From positions 5,973,876-6,037,875 of the forward strand of contig OX030956.1 in the NCBI GenBank assembly GCA_943735955.1: DNA of 64,000 nt, in the 5' to 3' direction. Below are positions 35,501-44,500 of the stretch, piece after piece. The translations under genes and the position numbers were made by a program. Below the pieces are notes generated by a model that was not told the origin of the DNA, made no database searches, and was given only the letters and a program-made list of their open reading frames with translations. Origin of the DNA: Piscicola geometra. Taxonomy: Eukaryota > Annelida > Clitellata > Hirudinida > Piscicolidae. How positions within the stretch are numbered: position 1 is the stretch's first letter; each line of letters starts with the position of its first letter.

Positions 35501-38500
35501 GGTCTCAAGAAACGCTACTTGACTGGAATCGAGAAGATCGAGTTTGCCGCTTCTCAGGTGCTTGAGGGGTGATGGAGGGTACATGAGAAGTAGGGGGTAG
35601 TGGTGGAGGGTGCATGAGAAATAGGGGGTAGTGGTGGAGGGTGCTAGAGAAATAGGGGGTAGTGGTGGAGGTTGCATGGGAAATAGGGGGTAGTGATGGA
35701 TGGTACATGAGAAATAGGGGGTAGTGGTGGAGGGTGCATGAGAAATAGGGGGTAGTGGTGGAGGGTACATGAGAAATAGAGGGTAGTGGTGGAGGGTGCA
35801 TGAGAAATAGGGGGTAGTGGTGGAGGGTGCATGAGAAATAGGGGGTAGTGGTGGAGGGTGCATGAGAAATAGGGGGTAGTGGTGGAGGGTGCATGAGAAA
35901 TAGGGGGTAGTGGTGGAGGGTACATGAGAAATAGGAGGTAGTGGTGGAGGGTGCATGAGAAATAGGGGGTAGTGGTGGAGGGTGCATGAGAAATAGGGGG
36001 TAGTGGTGGAGGGTACATGAGAAATAGGGGGTAGTGGTGGAGGGTGCATGAGAAATGGGGGTAGTGGTGGAGGGTACATGGGAAATAGGGGGTAGTGGTG
36101 GAGGGTGCATGGGAAATAGGGGGTAGTGGTGGAGGGTGCATGGGAAAGGATTGATGGAGTGTATATGGGAAGGGGAGAGTGATGGAAGGTACATGGGAAA
36201 TAGGGGGTAGTGGTGGAGGGTGCATGAGAAATAGGGGGTAGTGGTGGAGGGTACATGAGAAATAGGGGGTAGTGGTGGAGGGTGCATGGGAAGAAAAGAG
36301 TGCTGGAGAGTACTTGGGAAGGTAGGGCTTTTGTAGAGATTGTAATGCTAGATGGTGATTCGCTTTGAAATTGAAGCTTTTTAGTTATGAACACTGTTCA
36401 TTGAACATGGAAATAATTCATGAATTAATTTGATTGGTTCTCATCCTATCCAATATTACTACCATCATTACCACCACCATCATCCCCACCACCACCACTA
36501 CCGCCACTGCCACCATCATCACCACCACCACCATCGCCACCATCACCACCACCACCACCGCCACCATCATCATCATCACGACCAGGTGACGGTGATGCAG
36601 GAAGAGTTGGAGAAGTTGAAGCCGGAGTTGAAGACGGCAGCCGAAGTGAACAACCAGATGGTGCAGGTGATCGAGGCAGAGTCAATCGAGATCGAAGAGA
36701 AGGGCGAGAAGGTCAAGGTCGAGGAGGAGATTGCCAATCAGCAGGTCACGTGGTTGCTTATGTAAATTTTGATAATTTGAATGATATATTTATTGTGGTA
36801 ATCATTAAACATTTTGTTGATGGGGGTGAATCATATATAATTATGCCCGTGTTTTTAATAACTTGAAGAGTGAAATTTACGATTTTCTTGCTCCGCATAG
36901 GCGGAAGAGTCGAGTCAGCTGAAGGAAGAGTGCGCGCGCGACTTGGCAGACGCGATTCCAGCGCTCGAAGCCGCTCAGGCCGCCCTCGACACGCTCAAGC
37001 CGGCGGACATTTCGATCGTCAAGTCGATGAAGAATCCTCCAGCGGGCGTCAAGCTCGTAATGTCGGCCATCTGTGTCATGAAGAACATCCCGCCCGACCG
37101 AATCGTCGACCCCTTGGGCAGCGGAAAAAAGGTTGGGTGCTATGGGGAGGGAATATTTGGTAGTTATCTTTCAATAAATCAATCAATTATTCTTATTAAT
37201 ATTTAAAGTCAAATTTTATAAATATTATATCAAAAACGGTTCATTCTATAAATGTATTAAATTTTTATTTGTTCTTAGCTATGAGAATAAGTAGATTCAA
37301 ATAAACTTCAAAAAGTTTCAATTTCAAATCAATTAATACAGCTTCCCGTTGATTTTATTTCCTAGTCAGTTTTATCTACATGCTGCTTGCAGATCATGGA
37401 CTACTGGGGACCTTCGAAGAAACTCTTGGGCGACCTGAACTTCCTGAAGGAGCTCAGGGACTACGACAAAGACAACATTCCGGTGAGAAGAAATTCTACA
37501 TTCGCAACTTAATGCATTTGGTTCTCGAATGATCAATATCGTGTCTACCAATCAACATCATATCAGAATCAGCATACTTCTCAAACGATTTAACATTTCC
37601 ATGCAACTCCTCCCAACACACAGCCTGCCATCATCAGCAAGCTCCAGGCGGAGTTCCTCCCGAATCCTGAGTTCGATCCAGCGAAGGTGTCGAAGGCCTC
37701 TTCGGCGGCTGAAGGTCTCTGCAAGTGGATCCTCGCCATGGAGATCTACGACAGGATCGCCAAAGTGGTCGCTCCGAAGAAGATCAAGTTGGCACAGGCG
37801 CAGGAGGCGCTGGCGAGGACGCAAAAGAAGTTGTTGGAGAAGACGAGCGAGTTGAACGCATTGAACATGAAGCTGGCCAGGTTGAAGGAAGAGTTGGTCA
37901 GATCGATCGAGAAGAAAGAGCAGTTGCAAGCTCAGGTGTGGAATTCTGGAAGTAGTGATGGTGTAAAATGTCTATCAAAATGTTGCATTGATCTCTGATT
38001 GGTCAATCTTCTAACACACACACCACACGCACAGTACGACATTTGTGAGGTGAAGCTAGAACGCGCGGAGACGTTGATTGGTGGCTTGGGAGGCGAAAAG
38101 GAGAGGTGGACTGAGGCAGCGAGGCAGCTGCAGCGCTCGATCGACAACATCTTGGGCGACATTCTGACGTCGGTGGCGATCGTCTCGTACCTGGGCCCTT
38201 TCACGCCAGACTTCAGGACAGAATGTTCCGAAGAGTGGATCGAGCAAGTTAAGGTGTTTCTTCTGTTTTTGTCTTCAAGTCTTTCTTAGATGAAAGTTAT
38301 TCAAAAAGCGATAAAAATAATTTTGTAGGCAGTTTCAAGTTCCAGAAAGCAGATAACTTTCAAAGTAGTTTTTACTAAAATCTACCACTTTGTTCATCGT
38401 GACAGAAACACAAGATACCTTTCACTGAAGGCAGCTACAGTCTGTCGAAGGTGATGGGCAAGCCGGTGGAGATCCAGGCGTGGAACATCGCAGGTCTACC

Positions 38501-41500
38501 CAGGGACCAGTTCTCCATTGATAACGCCATCATCGTCTTCACCTCCAACAAATGGTGCGGCGGTCTTTCATATTTGAATGGGCCTTTCATATTTGAATGG
38601 GCTTATATATTTCAAATAATTGTTGAATTTGTTGTTTGTTTTGAAAAATATGTAATGAATCATCTCTTACAATCAAAATACTCAAAAATATTCTCACGCC
38701 TCGCTTCACACTCCACCATTGCCTCCCCACGAAGGCCCTTGATGATCGACCCGCAATGCCAGGCGAACAAGTGGGTGAAGAACATGGAAGTGGAGAACCA
38801 ACTGAGCGTCATCAAACCCATCGGCACCGACGTTTCCAAGGTGCTGGAGATGTGCATGGTGTTTGGGAGGCCCCTGCTGCTGGAGAATATTGGAGAAGAA
38901 CTGGACCCCTCGTACGACCCTGTCCTCCTCAAGAACACCTACGTGCAGGGTGGTGCAGTTGTTGGGGATTTTTCACCGTTGTGAGTGTTGTTTCTGTTTT
39001 TGTTGTGGATCTAGTTGCTGTTGTTGGAGTTGTTTTTGTTTGGAATATAGTTTTTGGTTTAGTTCTTGGCTGTTTCTGTCTTTTATTCTGTTACTGTTGT
39101 GATGAAATCAAACTTTCAAGTAATTAAAGTATAATGTAACGACTAATAACTTAGATTGCATGACACTAAGCAATATTTAATTAATAAATCAATTAATAAT
39201 TAAACGACCGCAAGGTGGAGTGAAGATGATACAACTTGGCGACAGCGTCGTGACGTACAACGAAAGCTTCCGCTTCTACATCACGACCAAGCTGCAGAAC
39301 CCGCACTACTTGCCCGAGCTCTCGATCAAGGTGAACATCATCAACTTCATGATCACCGTCGACGGCCTCCAAGACCAACTACTCGGCATCGTCGTCGCCA
39401 AGGAAAGGTCCGTGCGGGAGTGGCTTTATGGGTGGTGTTGTCGTGGTTGCTGAGTTTTATGGAGACATTTATAAGACGATGGTTTATGCCCATGTTTCAG
39501 TGTCTTCAATCTAAATGGATTATAATTAATTAACTATAATGAATAATTATTTTTATCATTTCTACAATACTTAATAAATAGAATCAATAATTATTAAACA
39601 CACATGTCATACTTTCCCTCACCAATAAAAAAAAAGACCGGAGTTGGAGGAGGAGAGGCAGACGCTGATCATGATGAGCGCCACGAACAGGAGGAAGCTG
39701 AAGGAGATCGAGGACACCATCCTCCTCACGCTCTCAGTCTCCGAAGGCAACATCCTCGAAGACGAAGAAGCGAACAAAGTGTTGGAGTCCTCCAAGATCA
39801 TGGCCGACGAGATCGCACGCAAGCAGCAGGTGATGTGGCATGCTGCATGATACATGGTGCATTATAATATTTATATAATTTAATAGGTTATCATCGGCTT
39901 GTCCACGATAGTACAGTCAACGCTAAATTGTTTGGAAAAATGATATAAAGTAAGGGAATCGTTCAAATGCCAAGCGATCATTCCCACTCAGATAGCTGAA
40001 AGCACGGAGTTGAAGATCAACGAGGCGCGGAAGGGCTACAAGCCCATAGCGACGTACTCCTCGACACTCTTCTTCGCCATCAGCGACGTCTCAAAGATCG
40101 ACCCGATGTACCAGTACTCGCTCGCCTGGTTCATCAACCTCTACGTCACGTCGATCCAGGACAGGTCGCTGGGTGGTGGTGGTGGTGGTGGTGGATAACG
40201 GTGGAAGTTGGATAGAGTGTACCAGTTAATAATTTTTAAAAAAAGGATTAAGTTTTTTAATGATTCATTTATTTCTTTTTAAGTGATCCTTGTAAAATCA
40301 AGCCGATGCATTTACCAGCATGAAGTCGAAGATACTGGAGAGGAGGTTGAGGAACCTCTCAAACCACTTCACGTACAACCTCTTCTCGAACGTCTGTCGT
40401 TCGCTCTTCGAACACCACAAACTCGTCTTCTCGCTCTACCTCACCGCCAAGATCGAAATGTAGTTTTTTGTAAAAGTTTTCGATTTCGATTAATTTTTTT
40501 CTCATTTTCAAGTTGATTTGAATTAAGAACGTTGATTTAATTACGGGAGATTAAAATTGAAATATACACACTGCCGAGAATTTGAAACATCAAAATAAAC
40601 CAGTTAAAAGCAATAAATGACAAACTTCTAAGTAGGGCAAAAAACACGCACAGATCGAAGAACGAGTTGACTCCCGCTGAGTTCTCGTTCCTGCTGACTG
40701 GAGCGATGGGCTTCACGAGCGAGAAAGTGAAGCCTGCGTCGGTCGCATGGCTCTCCGACAAGGCGTGGAACGAGCTCTGTAAGCTGAACGACCTCAAGCC
40801 CGAATACAAAAAACTCGTGTCAGTGCCCTTCATCGGGATTTTAAAAATAATCGTTTTAGTTTTTAATAATCATTCTTTTTGTAGTATTTTCACAGTTACA
40901 GATACTTAATGAAGCATGTGGATAAGCAAAATAAATAAATCAATCAAATATAGTTATATAGCGATTTTCATAAATTCAAGAGCGTTCTAAAGCAGCATGC
41001 ACCGCCAGAGAACACCTGGTGAAAAACACAGAGGAGTGGCAGAAGGTCTTCCAGGACAGCCACCTCGACTTTAGTCTCATTCCCTCTTTCCACAAAGAAG
41101 CCCTCACCGAATTCCAGAAGCTCATGGTCGTCAGGTGCATCCGACCAGAGAAGGTGGCGCTTGTTGTGCCAGAGTAGAAAACTGCTTCTGGATAGTCTTG
41201 TTAACAATCGCCTTGCTAGTCATCATGCATTGTCAAACATTGTCAGATATCTCTTTATTAAATCTATTTTCCTAAGCACATACAACATCACCCATATACA
41301 AACGTCGCTCACCCACTCGCCTGTTTCCCTCCCTGACAGACTCGCATCGGCGTGATGAACTACGTGAGCGAGAAGATGGGCCGGAACTTCATGGAGCCTC
41401 CTCCATTCGACCTCGCAAAGTCGTTCGCCGACTCTTCAGCCAGCATCCCGCTCATCTTCATCCTCTCACCGGGAGCTGACCCCACCATGGCGCTCCTGCA

Positions 41501-44500
41501 GTTCGCGAATGATAAGGGCTTTGCTGGCGAGAGGATCCAATCCATCTCCCTCGGGCAAGGACAGGTAGCTGGTGGTGCTGAGGGGTTCAATGGAGATTTA
41601 TTTTCGATCATGAATAAGCAATGTTTAATAAAAAACATAAAGCTTTGAACAAAATAATTCTTGTATTATTATTATATGTTTTTACCATTAGTTTGTACTT
41701 ATCAAACTTGTCATTTGATTTCCCCACAATTAAGGGTCCCATAGCGAACAAAATGATAAGCGAGGCGAGGAGCAAGGGCACGTGGGTGCTGCTGCAGAAC
41801 TGCCACTTCGCAGTGTCCTGGATGCCCGTGCTGGAGAAGGTCTGCGAGGAACTCAATCCCTCCAATACCCATGAAAACTTCCGACTCTGGCTCACCAGCT
41901 ACCCGTCCAGCAAGGCCTGTTGCCGTATTTGAAGCTGTTGACTACATCTACGTCATACATCGTTGCAATCATACTTGATTATTATGTGACGTATAATCTT
42001 TTTTTGTTTGCATGTTTTAAATTTAATATTGTTGCCATTTATCAGCATACATTGGCGCAATAGTTTCACCGACAAATGTTTGCCGACAGTTTCCAGTGAC
42101 GATCCTGCAGAACTCGGTGAAGATGACGAACGAGCCTCCGACAGGTCTGCGCCAGAACCTCCTGCAGTCCTTCCTCAACGACCCCATCTCCAACCCCGCC
42201 TTCTTCAACGCCTGCGAACAAAAAAACAACGTATTTGAACAAATTATTTTCTATTTATTTATGAGAAGTCATTTTTATTTATAGACCATTCACAGCAGAA
42301 CAACCAACCGAACAACGTATTTGAATTTCCATTTTGAAATATTTTCATAAAACTCATTTTTAACTTTATCAACACATTCACAACAAGTGCGCTGCCGCCA
42401 ACAGGTCTTCCACAAACTCCTCTTCGGCTTGTGTTTCTTCCACGCGCTGGTGCAGGAGCGGAGGAAGTTCGGAGCGCTCGGCTGGAACATCTCTTACGAG
42501 TTCAACGAGTCAGACCTTCGAATCTCCGCCAGCCAGCTCCAAGTGCTTCTTGACGCCATTTGCATTGGCAGATCTTTTTAAGTGTTTAATCGTTTCATTA
42601 AAATGCATCTCATTAATTTAATTTTTCGAATAGCATCATCAAAGCTGCACAGGAATCGTCCGTTTACTATTCCAAAACCTCCACTGTGACAACTTCTTCC
42701 ACACTGCCACCACTGCCACAACTACATGCCCACTGGCACCACCACTTTCACTTGCTCAGATGTTTATCAACGAGAGTGAGGAGGTTTCTTACGAGGCGAT
42801 CTCGTACGTCACTGGCGAGTGCAACTACGGCGGCAGGGTGACTGACGGCTGGGACAGGAGGTGTTTGTCGACCATACTGAGCGACTACTACACCGCCAAG
42901 ATGGTCACCGACTCCAGGTACATGTTTTCACCGAGCGGCACTTACCACGCTCCGGTCATGAGTGGAGAGGATGATTATAGGGACTGCATTGAGTTCATCA
43001 AGGTGCGTGCATGATGGTTGGGTGGGTGTGTGGTAGGTGCCTGGTGGGTCGTAGGAAAATTATGCATGGCCAGTGGTGATGCATGGCTGCCGATACATTG
43101 TAGTCAACAACAATTTCCTATAAAACACATAGCCTCCTGCATACAAATCAACTGCCTACCCGCTCCACTCGACACACCAGGACCTTCCGAGCGTGCAGCA
43201 GCCTGAGATCTTCGGTCTGCACGACAACGTCGACATCAGCAAGGAACTGCTCGAGAACCGTAGAATGTTCGACGCACTGCTCACCGCCTTCGGCAGCAAG
43301 GAACAGTCTCTCGGCGGCAAGCTGGATGAATCTCTCTTCTCAATCTGTGAGGACATCCGCAACAAGGTGCTTTTTGAGTTTGTTCCTTTGCATAAGAAGG
43401 TAAGAAGGTTTTGATGTTAATATGAAGTTTTACAAGGAAAGTTCAAATTCTAGTATGCAGTTTTACGTGGTAAGTGTAAATGTGAATATTAAGTTTTCGA
43501 AGTGTTATAATTTGATAATTATTTCCCTCGATACAACGCAATCAACCTCCTGACAGCTACCTGAGGCTTTCGACATCGAGGCAGTTCGTCTCAAGTTTCC
43601 TGTGACGTACAACGAGTCGATGAACACTGTGCTCGTGCAGGAGATGGAGCGCTTCAACAGGCGTGCCACCCTTCCCCCCTTTCTCTATTTTTATTTTTCA
43701 TATTTTATAATGTATTCGTTATTGGGTCAGTATTTGAAGATTGAGAGAGTATTAGAAGGGGGCTAGAGAAAGGAGGGTAGAGATTCTAGAGTGGCATGCA
43801 ACCCCTGTCAGACTGACCCAGATCATCCGCACGAAACTGATGCAGCTGATCAAGGCGATCAAGGGCTTGGAGGTGATGTCGAGCAGTCTCGAGAAGATCG
43901 GCTCAAGTCTCCTCAGCGGCAAGATACCCGCCTTGTGGGCCAAACACTCGTACCCCTCGTTGAAGCCGCTCGGAAGCTACATCAGCGACCTCATCGACAG
44001 AATCAACTTCTTCCAGGTAGGTTGAAACGATGGTTTTTGGAATGCCAATGCATTTAGGTGTATAGTCAACCTACAAAAATTAAATTATTCCAATAAATTT
44101 ATTATAAATCTCTCTCTTTTTCTTTCGTCACTCAGAAGTGGGAGAAGCAGTCAACACCCGACACCTTCTGGATTTCGGGCTTCTACTTCACGCAGGCCTT
44201 CCTGACCGGAGTGATGCAGAACTACGCCAGGAGACACAAAATCGCCATCGACCGTCTCGACTTTGACTTCCACGTAGTTGGTGTTTTGGGCGGTGGGGGT
44301 GATCTAGTGGTTAAATGCTTAGAGTTTGGTTCTATTAGCGTGGGTTCAATTCCTATCGTCGCCCCAGTGCGTCAATGCTCCAGAGGAGCCATGCACTTCG
44401 TAGGGAGAAGTGCTTGCTGATGTTTAGTTTTTGGCAACTTATGTTTCAAAATAATTTCTATTTTTCATTAAAATATTCCAAGCGATTAAAAACTCAGATT

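Noticed and set aside
35357..36394. Proline/histidine-rich minus-strand frames up to 345 residues
   Set aside because: Antisense of a dynein exon plus the 31-bp intronic minisatellite, which has no stop in several frames.
44286..44364. Functional tRNA gene
   Set aside because: Box A and box B are present but the anticodon arm does not pair well and the sequence continues into a non-tRNA body; better explained as a SINE.
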